A stretch of DNA of 52,047 nucleotides, taken from NCBI GenBank assembly GCA_947588275.1, contig CANPYJ010000008.1:1-52047 (forward strand). The letters run 5' to 3'. The notes beneath the pieces are model-generated. The model did no database searches. It saw nothing but the letters and a program-made list of their open reading frames with translations, and had not been told where the DNA came from. The DNA comes from an uncultured Alphaproteobacteria bacterium (GTDB taxonomy: Bacteria; Pseudomonadota; Alphaproteobacteria; RF32; CAG-239). Positions 42,738-52,047 of the stretch are shown here, in pieces. The position numbers and the translations under genes are program-made. How positions within the stretch are numbered: position 1 is the first letter of the stretch; each line of letters begins with the position of its first letter.

Positions 42738-43760
42738 ATGAAACCGAATGTTATAGACGACTACAATGTCCTGTCCGGTCAGCAAAAGGCCGCGGTGCTT
42801 ATGCTCTCGCTTGACGAGGAACGCTCGGCCTCGCTGTTTTCGCTGTTGGATGACGAAGAAATTAAGGAGTTGTCGGTCATTATGGCCAGCTTAGGCAAGG
42901 TAAACTCCAATGTTGTCGAACAGCTGGTTATGGAGTTCAATGACAAAATCTCCAGCACCGGCAATTTGGTCGGTACCTATGAGAGCACCGAACGCCTGCT
43001 TTCCAAGGCTTTGGACAAAGATCGGGTTTCAATCATTATGGAAGAAATTCGCGGTCCCGCGGGTCGCACGATGTGGGATAAGCTTGGCAACGTTAATGAA
43101 CATGTGTTGGCCAACTATCTCAAAAACGAATATCCGCAGACCATTGCCGTCATCTTGTCCAAAATCAAGGCCGAACACGCCGCCAAAGTGCTGGCGCTGT
43201 TTCCCGAAAACTTTGCCATGGAAATCGTGATGCGCATGTTGCGCATGGAATCGGTCCAAAAAGAAGTTCTTGACGGGCTTGAGAAAACGTTGCGCAAAGA
43301 GTTTATGAGCAACCTTTCAAAGTCGACGCGCCGCGATGCCCACGAATTGATTGCCGATATTTTCAACTCGCTGGATCGCAACACCGAGGCGCGCTTTATG
43401 GAAGCCTTGGAAGAGCGCAACCGCGAGAGCGCCGATCGCGTCAAATCGTTGATGTTTACGTTTGAAGACTTGAGCCGCATTGACAATCAGGGTATTCAGG
43501 TCTTGTTGCGCAACATCGACAAAGACAAACTGGCCATTGCCCTTAAAGGCGCTTCCGACACCATCAAGAACCTGTTCTTTAACAATATGTCGTCGCGTGC
43601 CGGCAAAATCATCAAAGAAGATATGGACGCTATGGGGCCGGTGCGTCTGCGCGATGTTGAAGATGCCCAGCAGTATATCGTGACTTCGGCCAAAGATTTG
43701 GCCAACAGCGGCGAAATTATCGTAAGCGAAGGCAAAGACAGCGACGAGTTGGTTTATTAG
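42738..43760 (+). CDS. fliG: Flagellar motor switch protein FliG
   Basis: A 340-residue cytoplasmic rotor protein. N-terminal domain binds FliF; '[13 protein letters not shown]' (the EHPQ motif in E. coli) marks the middle domain; the C-terminal domain with conserved charged residues ('[16 protein letters not shown]', '[14 protein letters not shown]') meets the stator to make torque. Length and motifs are normal. It follows fliF by 12 bases, with GGAG before the ATG. Confidence 0.96.
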   Translation: MKPNVIDDYNVLSGQQKAAVLMLSLDEERSASLFSLLDDEEIKELSVIMASLGKVNSNVVEQLVMEFNDKISSTGNLVGTYESTERLLSKALDKDRVSIIMEEIRGPAGRTMWDKLGNVNEHVLANYLKNEYPQTIAVILSKIKAEHAAKVLALFPENFAMEIVMRMLRMESVQKEVLDGLEKTLRKEFMSNLSKSTRRDAHELIADIFNSLDRNTEARFMEALEERNRESADRVKSLMFTFEDLSRIDNQGIQVLLRNIDKDKLAIALKGASDTIKNLFFNNMSSRAGKIIKEDMDAMGPVRLRDVEDAQQYIVTSAKDLANSGEIIVSEGKDSDELVY

Positions 43761-43776
43761 GCGGAGAGTACAAAGG

Positions 43777-44526
43777 GTGGCTGAATATCAAAAATATATG
43801 TTTGATAACTTTGTTCTTCCCCTCAAGCGGGAGAAAGTTTCGGCTGCACCCAAGCCCGAACCTGAACCGGAGGCCGTCCAGTTGTCCGAAACCATGGCAG
43901 ATGCCGAGGTTGAAACCGCCGCGGCGGAGCCGGTGCCTGTCGTGCCGGAGACTGCGGCACAGCCCGTTCTTGATCCCGAACCCGAACCTCTTCTGCCGCC
44001 CGAGCCGACTTTCAGCCAACAGGAACTTGACGCTGCCGCTGTCGAAGCTGAGCAGCGGGGGTATCAACAAGGGTTTGCGGCCGCTCAGGCTGAAAACGCC
44101 GCCGCCCGCGAGCAAACGCTTAAGAGCGTCGAAGCTCGTTTGCAGGAGCTTATAGCCTTGCGAACCGAAGCTTTGCAGGCCGGCGAACAAGAAGCCTTTA
44201 GGATTGCCTTGGCCGCGGTGCGCAAACTTTTGCCCTCGTTTGAAGCGGCGGCCGCCAAAAAAGAGCTTGAAGCCTTTTTAAGCGGCAATTTTGCCAAATT
44301 TCGCGGCGAAAAGAGCCTGTCGTTCAGTTTTCATCCGGATATGGCTGCCGAAATTGCGCCTATCCTGTCTAAACTGGCCGAAAAAAACGATTTTGAGGGC
44401 AAAATTGCGGTGCACAAAGAGGCTGGTCTGGGTTTGACCGATTGTCGCGTGGAATGGAAAGACGGCGGCGTGGAAAAAAACGCCGAAAAATTATTGGATA
44501 AAATGGAAACCTTGATTGCACAGTAA
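43777..44526 (+). CDS. fliH: FliH-like flagellar export regulator
   Basis: A 249-residue protein that starts with GTG. Residues ~20-85 are Pro/Glu-rich linker, ~88-150 form a helical region with the 'GYQQGFAAAQAEN' type Gly/Ala-rich repeat known from FliH, and the C-terminal ~90 residues ('LSFSFHPDMA', 'GLGLTDCRVEWKDGG') match the FliH globular domain. FliH holds the FliI ATPase near the export gate. fliI itself is not in this window. It lies between fliG and fliN, the usual alphaproteobacterial order. Confidence 0.85.
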   Translation: MAEYQKYMFDNFVLPLKREKVSAAPKPEPEPEAVQLSETMADAEVETAAAEPVPVVPETAAQPVLDPEPEPLLPPEPTFSQQELDAAAVEAEQRGYQQGFAAAQAENAAAREQTLKSVEARLQELIALRTEALQAGEQEAFRIALAAVRKLLPSFEAAAAKKELEAFLSGNFAKFRGEKSLSFSFHPDMAAEIAPILSKLAEKNDFEGKIAVHKEAGLGLTDCRVEWKDGGVEKNAEKLLDKMETLIAQ

Positions 44527-44538
44527 AAGAGAGGAACA

Positions 44539-44898
44539 ATGGACGACAACAACAATTTGGAATTAGATGAAATGAGCGAAACGCAGGCTATGGACGATGA
44601 GCCCATACTGCGCAAAGATACCGGCATGGAAGATTTTGATATTCCGACTTCCAGCAGCGATTTGGAGGCGGTATACAACATTCCGGTTAAGGTTTCGGCG
44701 ATTTTGGGCAAGACCAAAATGACAGTCAGCCAGCTGATGAAATTGAATAAAGGCGCCATCATCGAGCTTGACCGCAAAGTCGGCGAAGCCATCGACATCT
44801 ATGTCAACAGCAATCTGGTGGCGCGCGGCGAAGTCGTGGTGGTGGACGGCAAGCTTGGCATCACCATGACCGAAATCGTCAAAACCGTCAACAAATAG
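44539..44898 (+). CDS. fliN: Flagellar motor switch protein FliN
   Basis: A 119-residue protein. The C-terminal ~75 residues form the SpoA/FliN domain ('IPVKVSAILGKTKMTVSQLM', 'LDRKVGEAIDIYVN', 'GEVVVVDGKLGI'). It builds the lower part of the C ring with FliM and FliG and sets the direction of rotation. The N-terminal ~45 residues are acidic and probably flexible. AGAGGAAC precedes the ATG. fliM is not in the window. Confidence 0.95.
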   Translation: MDDNNNLELDEMSETQAMDDEPILRKDTGMEDFDIPTSSSDLEAVYNIPVKVSAILGKTKMTVSQLMKLNKGAIIELDRKVGEAIDIYVNSNLVARGEVVVVDGKLGITMTEIVKTVNK

Positions 44899-44909
44899 AG
44901 AAAAATTCA

Positions 44910-46211
44910 ATGGAAATCCTCATTGTCGGCACATTAAACGGACAAATCGGCGCGGCCAGCCGGATTGCCATGGAGCAGGGAGGGCAGGTTCTGCTTGCCG
45001 ACCAGGCTGAAAAAGCGCTTGAAATTCTGCGCAGCGGCAAGAGCGTCGAGCTGGTGATGATGGATGTCAAGCTGGATATTGCCCGTTTTATAGCGGCTTT
45101 GGACGAAGCGCGGATAAATGTTTTGGTGGTGGCTTGCGGCGTTGCCAACGATACCTCTCTGGCTGTCAAGGCCATCAAGGCCGGCGCCAAGGAGTATATT
45201 CCTCTGCCGCCCGATCCGGAACTGATCGGCGCGGTTTTAGCCGCTGCCACAAGGGAAAATCACGCCCTGATTTACGGTGACAAGAAAACTGAAGAAATAT
45301 TGAAAGTTGCCAAACAGATTGCCCCTTCGGAAGCCAGCGTCCTGCTCACCGGATCGTCCGGAACCGGCAAAGAGGTGTTTTCGCGCTTTATTCATGACAA
45401 TTCCAAACGTGCCAACAAGCGGTTTGTGGCCGTCAACTGCGCCGCCATACCGGAAACCCTGCTGGAATCGGAACTTTTCGGATATGAAAAAGGCGCCTTC
45501 ACCGGCGCCGTGGCGCGCCGCATCGGCAAATTTGAGGAGGCTTCGGAAGGCACTCTGCTGTTGGACGAAATCTCGGAAATGGATATCGGCATTCAAGCTA
45601 AACTGCTGCGTGCCATTCAAGAAAAAGAAATTGACCGCATCGGCGGCAAAGCGCCGATTAAGGTCAACACGCGCATTATTGCCACTTCCAACCGCAATTT
45701 GGAACAAGCCGTGGCTGCCGGCACATTTCGGCAGGATTTGTATTATCGCCTGAATGTCATCAGTCTCAATATTCCGGATTTGAAAGATCGTCCGGGCGAT
45801 ATTTTGGTTTTGGCCAAACATTTTATCAAAAAATATTCCGAGCTCAACGGCTTGCCGATGAAAGACCTTTCCGATTCTGCCCGAAAAGCGCTGGAAGAAT
45901 ATGCTTGGCCCGGAAATGTGCGTGAACTTGAAAATACCATGCACCGCGCGGTTCTGCTTTCAACTGGCGATGAGATCGACACCGCCGCCATCCGCTTGCC
46001 GCAGGCTCCGTCGGCCGAATCTTCGGCGCCGATGGTCGGGCAAACGATGGCCGGCATGGAACGCCAGCTGATTATGGACACGCTCAAACATACTCTGGGC
46101 AATCGAACCACGGCGGCACAGATTTTGGGAATTTCGATTCGCACCTTGCGCAACAAACTCAAACAATATCAGGACGAGGGCTTTGACGTCCCGCCCGCTT
46201 CTATGGGATGA
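44910..46211 (+). CDS. flbD: Sigma-54-dependent flagellar regulator FlbD
   Basis: A 433-residue activator. An N-terminal receiver-like domain (1 to ~115) keeps one Asp ('VMMDVKLD') but lacks the N-terminal acidic pair, as is usual for FlbD. The AAA+ domain (~130-360) has Walker A 'GSSGTGKE', the sigma-54 contact loop 'GAFTGA' and 'ATSNRNL'. A C-terminal Fis-type helix-turn-helix (~395-425) ends it. FlbD switches on late flagellar genes from sigma-54 promoters after the early basal body is built, and represses early ones. Being inside the fliF operon lets it sense its own stage. Confidence 0.95.
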   Translation: MEILIVGTLNGQIGAASRIAMEQGGQVLLADQAEKALEILRSGKSVELVMMDVKLDIARFIAALDEARINVLVVACGVANDTSLAVKAIKAGAKEYIPLPPDPELIGAVLAAATRENHALIYGDKKTEEILKVAKQIAPSEASVLLTGSSGTGKEVFSRFIHDNSKRANKRFVAVNCAAIPETLLESELFGYEKGAFTGAVARRIGKFEEASEGTLLLDEISEMDIGIQAKLLRAIQEKEIDRIGGKAPIKVNTRIIATSNRNLEQAVAAGTFRQDLYYRLNVISLNIPDLKDRPGDILVLAKHFIKKYSELNGLPMKDLSDSARKALEEYAWPGNVRELENTMHRAVLLSTGDEIDTAAIRLPQAPSAESSAPMVGQTMAGMERQLIMDTLKHTLGNRTTAAQILGISIRTLRNKLKQYQDEGFDVPPASMG

Positions 46212-46219
46212 CGAACTGA

Positions 46220-48331
46220 ATGGCCGCGCCGCAGACAAATATGTTTGGAAAATCATTTAAAGACATGATAATCGGCTCCGTTAAAAGGGGCGATATATTC
46301 TTTGCGCTGGCCATTGTTTTGATGCTGGTCATTTTGATTATGCCGATGCCGGCGTGGCTGTTGGATATTGCCTTGGCGTTTTCAATCGTATTGTCATGCA
46401 TTGTTCTGATGATGGCCATATTTATTGAAAAACCCATAGAGTTCAGCGCCTTTCCGCTGGTCTTGCTGATTACCACGATGTATCGTTTGGCGCTCAATCT
46501 GGCTTCTACCCGTCTGATTTTGTCGCGCGGCTATCAGGGGCCTGACGCCGCCGGCGAGGTCATCAAGGCTTTTGGCGGGTTTATTATGGGCAACAGCTTT
46601 GTCATCGGCGTGATTGTGTTTGCGATTTTGATTTTGGTCAACTTTATCGTCATCACGAAAGGTTCGGGCCGCATTGCCGAGGTGGCGGCGCGTTTTGCTT
46701 TGGATGCCATGCCCGGTAAACAAATGGCCATTGACGCCGATTTGTCCTCGGGGCTGATTAGTGAGGACGAGGCGCGGAAGCGGCGTGAAGATTTGTCTAA
46801 AGAGAGTTCTTTTTACGGCGCTATGGATGGTGCCTCAAAGTTTGTGCGCGGCGATGCGATTGCCGGTCTGCTCATCACTCTGATAAATATCGTCGCCGGC
46901 ATCATCATCGGCATGGTGCAAAACGATTTGAGCTTTTCTGCCGCGGCCGAAACTTATACGCGCCTGACCGTCGGTGATGGCTTGGTGAGTCAGGTGCCGG
47001 CGCTGATTGTTTCGGTGGCGGCTGGTATTTTGGTTTCCAAGGCGGGCATGACCGATTCCACCGACAAAGTTTTGTTTGAGCAAGTGGCCAGTTATCCCAA
47101 GGCCTTGGGCATGAGTTCCTTTTTGGCAGTGGCGCTGGGAATGATTCCGGGTACGCCGGCGGTGCCGTTTTTCTTGCTGGCCGCGCTTACCGGCGCCACG
47201 GCTTATTATCTTGACAAACGCCAGCAGGAGGCTGCCGCGGCCGCGCAGGCGGTTATGGAGCAAGAACAGAAACAGGGCAAAGGCCTCAAGGCGGCCGACG
47301 AGCCGATAGCCAATGCTCTGCGGGTGGACTTGATTCGTCTTGAAATCGGCTATGGGCTGTTGCCGCTCATCAATGAAGAAACCAACCGCAAGCTGACCGA
47401 CCAAATCAAGGCCTTACGCCGCGCGTTGGCCTCCGAGCTCGGGTTTGTGATGCCCTCCATCCGCATTCAAGACAATATGCAGTTGGAGGCCAACGAATAT
47501 CATATCTTTATCAAAGAAGTGCTGTCTGGCAAAGGCGAACTGCGACCGACTCAACTGCTGGTCATGGATCCGCACGGCGAGCCGATAACGCTGCCCGGTG
47601 AAAACACTTACGAGCCGACGTTCGGCCTCAAGGCAATGTGGGTTGACCCGTCATACCGTGAAGAAGCCATGTTTCGCGGCTATACGGTTGTCGATCCGGC
47701 CACCGTGGTCACCACGCACATCACCGAGTTGGTCAAAGACAATATGCCGGAACTTCTGTCTTATGCCGAAACGCAGAAACTGCTTGATGAAATGGACAAA
47801 GAGCATCAGAAACTGGTCAAGGAGCTTATCCCCGGAAAAATCAGCCTCGGTGCGTTGCAGAGAGTTTTGCAGAATTTGTTGCAGGAGCGTGTTTCCATTC
47901 GGGATTTGCCGACCATTTTGGAAGGGATTTCCGAAGCTGTCACCAGCACCCGTAGCCTGATGATGATAACTGAACACGTTCGCGCCCGTCTGAGCCGTCA
48001 GCTTTCGAATGTCTATGCCAATGAGTTTGGCGTTATTCCCTTGGTAACGCTGTCGCCGGAGTGGGAACAGGCGTTTGCCGAGGCTATTGTCGGAGAGGGC
48101 GATGAGCGGCAGCTGGCCATGGCGCCGAGCGCGTTGCAAAGCTTTATTAACAAAGTGCGTACGGTGCTGGAAGAATTGGCCGGCAAGGGCGAGACCGCAG
48201 TATTGTTGACCAGTCCGGGGATTCGGCCGTTTGTGCGCTCCATAATCGAGCGCTTCCGGCCATTGACCGTTGTTATGTCGCAAAACGAGATTCATCCGAA
48301 AGCCAAAATTAAGACCGTTGGTCAGATTTAG
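46220..48331 (+). CDS. flhA: Flagellar export gate protein FlhA
   Basis: A 703-residue protein: eight membrane helices in the first ~330 residues, with the FHIPEP-family pattern 'YRLALNLASTRLIL', 'GQIKAFG'-like region (here 'GEVIKAFGGF') and 'FALDAMPGKQMAIDADL', then a ~360-residue cytoplasmic domain that docks export chaperones. FlhA makes the gate of the flagellar type III export system. It begins 8 bases after flbD. Usual length. Confidence 0.97.
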   Translation: MAAPQTNMFGKSFKDMIIGSVKRGDIFFALAIVLMLVILIMPMPAWLLDIALAFSIVLSCIVLMMAIFIEKPIEFSAFPLVLLITTMYRLALNLASTRLILSRGYQGPDAAGEVIKAFGGFIMGNSFVIGVIVFAILILVNFIVITKGSGRIAEVAARFALDAMPGKQMAIDADLSSGLISEDEARKRREDLSKESSFYGAMDGASKFVRGDAIAGLLITLINIVAGIIIGMVQNDLSFSAAAETYTRLTVGDGLVSQVPALIVSVAAGILVSKAGMTDSTDKVLFEQVASYPKALGMSSFLAVALGMIPGTPAVPFFLLAALTGATAYYLDKRQQEAAAAAQAVMEQEQKQGKGLKAADEPIANALRVDLIRLEIGYGLLPLINEETNRKLTDQIKALRRALASELGFVMPSIRIQDNMQLEANEYHIFIKEVLSGKGELRPTQLLVMDPHGEPITLPGENTYEPTFGLKAMWVDPSYREEAMFRGYTVVDPATVVTTHITELVKDNMPELLSYAETQKLLDEMDKEHQKLVKELIPGKISLGALQRVLQNLLQERVSIRDLPTILEGISEAVTSTRSLMMITEHVRARLSRQLSNVYANEFGVIPLVTLSPEWEQAFAEAIVGEGDERQLAMAPSALQSFINKVRTVLEELAGKGETAVLLTSPGIRPFVRSIIERFRPLTVVMSQNEIHPKAKIKTVGQI

Positions 48332-48351
48332 GCTGCCGCGGAGGGAAGACG

Positions 48352-49155
48352 ATGGATAATACGCAAGCAGAAGAATTCCGCCGGCCATATTCGGCGGCGG
48401 TGCCGCGCAAAAGGCGCAACATAATTGCCATTGCCTCGGGCAAAAGCGGGCTGGGCAAGACGTGGTTGGCGGTAAGTTTGGCTCATGCGCTGAGTTTGCT
48501 CCGCAAAAAAACGCTGCTGTTTGACGCCGATTTGGGGTTGGCCAATACGGCGGCACAGATTGGTCTGACGGACATTGAGGGGCTGGAAAGCGTGATTAAT
48601 GCGCAAAAGAGCCTTAACCAGATTGTATATTCTTATGACAAAGGCCGCTTTGACATTATTTCCGGTGGTTCTGGTTTGATGAAACTGTCGGAAATGCCCA
48701 TCGGCCGTCTACAGATTTTAGGCGAAGATTTAAGTACGATTGCCGAAGCTTATGACACGGTTGTTTTGGATACCGGTGCCGGCGTCAAAAAATCGATGCG
48801 TGCTTTGGCGGGACTGGCCGCGCAGATATTGGTCATCTGCACTGATGAACCGTCAGCGCAGACCGAAGCATACGGGTTTATCAAAATTATGGCGGCGCAA
48901 TATCCGCACAGCCGGCTGGGGATAGTGGTAAATCAGGCAGATTCTCTGGCTGAAGGCCGGCGGACTTATGAGACGGTAAACAAGGCTTGCGTGGAGTTTC
49001 TGCGGCTTTCGCCGCCGTTGATGGGCATCATTCGCCGCGATACCCGCGTGCGTGACGCCATTCGCAGCCAAAACACGATTTTAAGCCGTTATCCCACCTC
49101 GGAGGCGGCGTCTGATGTCATAAATCTTGCCGAAAGGTTATCAGCCGATGGATAG
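48352..49155 (+). CDS. flhG: MinD-like ATPase FlhG (FleN)
   Basis: A 267-residue ATPase with a deviant Walker A 'GKSGLGKT' near residue 30, 'LLFDADLGLANTAAQIGL', and 'DTVVLDTGAGV'. FlhG controls the number and placement of flagella and normally pairs with the GTPase FlhF, whose gene would be expected between flhA and flhG but is missing. It ends inside the start of the fliK-like gene (8-base overlap). Confidence 0.9.
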   Translation: MDNTQAEEFRRPYSAAVPRKRRNIIAIASGKSGLGKTWLAVSLAHALSLLRKKTLLFDADLGLANTAAQIGLTDIEGLESVINAQKSLNQIVYSYDKGRFDIISGGSGLMKLSEMPIGRLQILGEDLSTIAEAYDTVVLDTGAGVKKSMRALAGLAAQILVICTDEPSAQTEAYGFIKIMAAQYPHSRLGIVVNQADSLAEGRRTYETVNKACVEFLRLSPPLMGIIRRDTRVRDAIRSQNTILSRYPTSEAASDVINLAERLSADG

Positions 49156-50815
49156 CAGTATTGTCAATGCCGCCGGATTATTGACGGGAACCAATGTTTC
49201 AATCGCCGCTCGTTCGCAGACGCTGGTGCCGCAGACGCCGTTGCCGGAAGGTTTGGTTGCCGGTACGGTTGTGCAGTTAAAGGCCGTTATGCCGGCGCCT
49301 TTGCTGGAGGGCGGGAGTTTGTTCAAGCTCAATATTCTGGTCGATTCGACGCCGGTTCCGGTGGAAGTTCGGCTATCGGCGCCGTTGCGCGCGGAAGTTG
49401 CGGTCGGACAGGTGCAGGAATTTAGTGCCAAAGTAATGGCTGACGGCAGTTTGCAAATTTTGCCCAAAACCGGCTCTTTACCGTCCGAAAATAGTGTTCG
49501 TTCGCCGGATTTGCCGTCTGCCGGATTGGCGTCAGCGTCATCATCGTCATCGACCCAGCCGGCGATTGTGATGCCGACTGCCGTCAAAATGCCGGCCGTC
49601 AGCATTGTTTCGGTGCGTGTGGCAGATGTCATCGGCCGTCTGATGGCGGAGTTGGAGTTTCCGCCGCAGCTGCAAGAAAACGTTTTTGCCGCCCTGCCGC
49701 AGGGTGGGCTGTTGCTAACTCTCAAAGACATCGGCGGCGACGTTCAGGATAACCAAAATTTGTTGCGGCCGCTGAAAGAGGTTTTGACACAAATACGTTC
49801 AACGGACGTCCGGCAGCCGTTGCCGGAATCTTTGCGCCAAGAGCTGGCGCAAAGTGTGCAGCAATTGGTCGGCAAACAATTTACGGCGCGGATATTGCCG
49901 GCATTGTCGCGTGAAACCCAAACCGCCTTGACATCGCCGTTGGGACGTTTGTGGACGGAGCTGCCGATTCGGATTCCGTCGGAAATTCCGCTTCAATTTG
50001 AAATCAGCCAAATTCCTGATATGCCTTCGGTTGTTCCGCAGGTTTCCGCATCGTTGCTAAAGACGGCGGCAGTGCTTTTGAGCGAGCTTCTGCCTGTGGC
50101 GGCTGACGAGTCCTTTGCCTTGCAGCCGCAAACTCTGCTGACAGCATTGCAAAAAAACGATTCACAGGTTGCCGACATTTTAAAAATCTTTGTTCCTCTG
50201 GTTGTGGGCAAAGGAGCCGAGCCGCGATTGGCGGCGGAAATTTTGCAGAATCTGCCGGGGCTTAAGCCTGATGTTTTGAGCAATACCTATAGTTTTTTGA
50301 AGGCGGCGCGCAGCGGCAAGGCGTCTGACTGGCTGGGCACGGATCTCACGGCCAAAATTGCGTCTGCGCCGCGCGGTGCCGAGACATTGGCGCAGGTTGA
50401 AACAATACTGACTTCGGCTTTGCGCGAAACGCCGTTGTGGAGGGTGGCCGACATTCCGTTTTTCAACGGAATGCAGATTGTTCCGCTGCAAGTGGCGTTC
50501 AAAAAAGACCGTGAGGCGGAGCCGTCAGAGCCGGCGGCCCAAAAAAGCGGCCTGCGATTTATGGTTACGACGGAGTTTTCCAAACTCGGCGCATTTCAGT
50601 TTGACGGTTTTGCTGCGGCCAAAGAACGGCGTTTTGATCTTATTGTGCGCACGTCGGCCGCTCAAAATCGCGATTTTTGCGCTCAAATCATGAGTTTGTT
50701 TAAGAAATCTTTACAAGAGGTCGAGTATACTGGCAGCATCAAAATTAATCAGCGCGAAGCGTTCATTCGGTTGTCTGAGCCTTCTGCACAACCGCGTCAG
50801 GGAGTGTTTGTGTAA
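49148..50815 (+). CDS. FliK-like flagellar hook-length control protein
   Basis: A 555-residue protein. The N-terminal ~470 residues are Ala/Pro/Ser/Gln-rich, with Leu-rich helical stretches; the C-terminal ~90 residues ('LRFMVTTEFSKLGAFQFDG', 'LIVRTSAAQNRDFCAQI') resemble the FliK C-terminal domain that binds the export gate. FliK measures hook length and switches export from hook to filament proteins. Start at 49148 with AAAGG upstream, overlapping flhG. Sequence is divergent, so the call rests mostly on the C terminus and context. Confidence 0.65.
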   Translation: MDSSIVNAAGLLTGTNVSIAARSQTLVPQTPLPEGLVAGTVVQLKAVMPAPLLEGGSLFKLNILVDSTPVPVEVRLSAPLRAEVAVGQVQEFSAKVMADGSLQILPKTGSLPSENSVRSPDLPSAGLASASSSSSTQPAIVMPTAVKMPAVSIVSVRVADVIGRLMAELEFPPQLQENVFAALPQGGLLLTLKDIGGDVQDNQNLLRPLKEVLTQIRSTDVRQPLPESLRQELAQSVQQLVGKQFTARILPALSRETQTALTSPLGRLWTELPIRIPSEIPLQFEISQIPDMPSVVPQVSASLLKTAAVLLSELLPVAADESFALQPQTLLTALQKNDSQVADILKIFVPLVVGKGAEPRLAAEILQNLPGLKPDVLSNTYSFLKAARSGKASDWLGTDLTAKIASAPRGAETLAQVETILTSALRETPLWRVADIPFFNGMQIVPLQVAFKKDREAEPSEPAAQKSGLRFMVTTEFSKLGAFQFDGFAAAKERRFDLIVRTSAAQNRDFCAQIMSLFKKSLQEVEYTGSIKINQREAFIRLSEPSAQPRQGVFV

Positions 50816-51948
50816 TGAGCCGCGATGTCTTGGGATACTATCGGATTTTGAATGTTGATTCTCGGGCGGACATAGAGCAGATAAAGAGCAATTATCGGGA
50901 TTTGGCCAAGTTTTGGCATCCTGACCGCAATGCTGCGCCGGAGTCTATGGAGAAGTTTCAAAAATTGTCCGAGGCATGGAATGTGCTGCAAGATGACGAC
51001 AACCGTCTGATTTACGATATACTTTCGGCAGTGTATGAAGCCGACAATTACCCTGATTTGGACAACATTCGCCCATATAATGACGGCGAGCTTGATATAC
51101 GGGCGTTGTCGCTGTGCAAAGTTCGGGGGCAGATTTGGAAGAGCCGCTGCCAAACGGAAATAGAAGTGTGCGCTTATCGTCCGGCCTTGGCCAAACATTT
51201 CAAAACCGCGGCGGCCAACTGGTTGCTCGGGTGGTGGAGCCCGCAGGCCTTGGGACAAAACGTCAAAGCTTTGCTTGGCAATTTTCGGCAGCCGGTGTCG
51301 GCGGCAGAGAGTTTGCGCGTATTGATTCACAATACGGTGGCCTATTTTTTTGAAGACAAGGCGGATTTGGCGGTTGCTTCGGCGGTGCGGGCATTGCCGT
51401 ACGCCGATGCCGACACTGCGGAATTGTTGCAAGAATTCATTCGGGCGCAAAACTTGCGGGTGGCCAAACCGATGGTGTGGAGCGAATGGCGGCTGCGGTT
51501 GGTACAGCTGGCGGTGCCGATGTTGCTGGGTTTGGCGGCTTTGGCGTCACTGGGGTCCGTCTATGTGAGCGAGGGCGAGTTATGGCAGTGGTTTGCCGGC
51601 AAAAATGAGATAAATTATTATCAGGAAGTTCGTTTTCAAAACCGCAATCGCGGCGTTGACGATGTGGTGGTTGGCAAGATTTTGAATATTCCGGTTGATC
51701 GCCGCGACGTTTCTAGGCTTTATCATCTTAAAGCGGAAACGGAAGTTATGTATGGTCCCGGCGACGGTTTTGACATTCTCAAAAAACTTCCGGCCGCCAC
51801 CACGGTGCGCCTTACCGGCATCAGTCCGGACCAAATCTGGTCGCGGGTGATGATTGACAACGGCGAAATGGGCTTTGTGCATTCAGATGCGCTGGCGGCG
51901 GGAATAGGCAAAGAAATTCCGTATGGCAGCAAAATTTTTGAAAAATAG
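50815..51948 (+). CDS. J-domain / single-helix / SH3-like membrane protein
   Basis: A 377-residue protein. Residues 4-70 form a J domain with the intact 'HPD' (35-37) needed to stimulate Hsp70. A soluble helical segment (~85-225) has three Cys (101, 112, 119). One membrane helix lies at ~228-251. The rest is periplasmic and ends with a bacterial SH3-like domain (~302-362, 'LKAETEVMYGPGDGFDILKKL', shortened; closing 'GEMGFVHSDAL'). The start overlaps the stop of the fliK-like gene by one base (TAATG), so it is the last gene of the flagellar operon. It may recruit DnaK to the membrane at the flagellar base or sense the cell wall; both are guesses. Confidence 0.85.
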   Translation: MSRDVLGYYRILNVDSRADIEQIKSNYRDLAKFWHPDRNAAPESMEKFQKLSEAWNVLQDDDNRLIYDILSAVYEADNYPDLDNIRPYNDGELDIRALSLCKVRGQIWKSRCQTEIEVCAYRPALAKHFKTAAANWLLGWWSPQALGQNVKALLGNFRQPVSAAESLRVLIHNTVAYFFEDKADLAVASAVRALPYADADTAELLQEFIRAQNLRVAKPMVWSEWRLRLVQLAVPMLLGLAALASLGSVYVSEGELWQWFAGKNEINYYQEVRFQNRNRGVDDVVVGKILNIPVDRRDVSRLYHLKAETEVMYGPGDGFDILKKLPAATTVRLTGISPDQIWSRVMIDNGEMGFVHSDALAAGIGKEIPYGSKIFEK

Positions 51949-51992
51949 AAAATTTTTGATAAGGTATTTTGTCTGCGGCGTAAAATAAGGCA

Positions 51993-52047
51993 TTGACACA
52001 TAATAACATTTCTGCTAAAATAAAAGAAAAGTCTTTTATGGAGGCGG
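51993..52047 (+). promoter_or_regulatory. Near-consensus sigma-70 promoter and ribosome-binding site at the window end
   Basis: A perfect TTGACA (51993-51998), a 17-base spacer and TAAAAT (52016-52021). GGAGGCGG at 52040-52047 is a strong Shine-Dalgarno for a gene that begins just beyond the window. The short leader (~12 bases between transcription start and Shine-Dalgarno) suggests high, constitutive expression. Confidence 0.8.

Noticed and set aside
44910..46211. Missing acidic pair in the receiver domain of FlbD as a novelty
   Set aside because: The FlbD family is known to have a degenerate receiver domain, so this is expected.

Overview
The window reads as a chromosomal segment of a flagellated, Gram-negative alphaproteobacterium. 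The evidence is the lipid A genes lpxA-lpxI-lpxB (LpxI is the LpxH replacement common in Alphaproteobacteria), the alphaproteobacterial flagellar regulators FlbT and FlbD, an LptA/MsbA-era outer-membrane gene set, and several secretin or lipoprotein genes. Coding density is high: no gap exceeds 300 bases and I saw no tRNA, rRNA, IS element, integrase or CRISPR array. Exact genus cannot be fixed from the sequence alone; a Rhodospirillales-like, host-associated lineage is my guess.

Region by region. 1-1590: the 3' part of a DUF1796 papain-like gene carrying a G9 tract, then a flavin reductase-like protein with a basic tail. 1697-6597: lpxA-lpxI-lpxB, then comEC behind its own promoter. 6702-7211: a small macro-domain-like protein. 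7359-14678 (block A): five genes that include a secretin-type lipoprotein, a single-pass membrane protein and large low-complexity or coiled-coil proteins. 14777-27136: mostly housekeeping genes (tgt, LOG family, fused spmA/B, alr, msbA-like, tatD, tcdA, a HAD relative without its nucleophile) mixed with envelope proteins. 27139-29888: an ABC-F protein, a TerB-like protein and flbT.

30039-40882 (block B) is the most unusual part. It holds a secreted CHAP-like peptidase candidate, two tandem polytopic DotA/TraY- or VirB6-like proteins with signal peptides and Cys-rich periplasmic segments (the first with a CHAP-like domain set into its periplasmic loop), a PilM-like protein, and a ~1000-residue PilV-like prepilin with a repetitive stalk. 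Blocks A and B together resemble a chromosomal, scattered version of the IncI plasmid pairing of a type IVB secretion apparatus with a type IVB thin pilus. The ATPases and the pre-pilin peptidase are not in the window.

41109-51948 is a flagellar operon: fliF-fliG-fliH-fliN-flbD-flhA-flhG-fliK-like, closed by a J-domain/TM/SH3-like membrane protein. It lacks flhF and fliI here. The last 60 bases carry a near-consensus sigma-70 promoter and a strong ribosome-binding site for a gene beyond the window.
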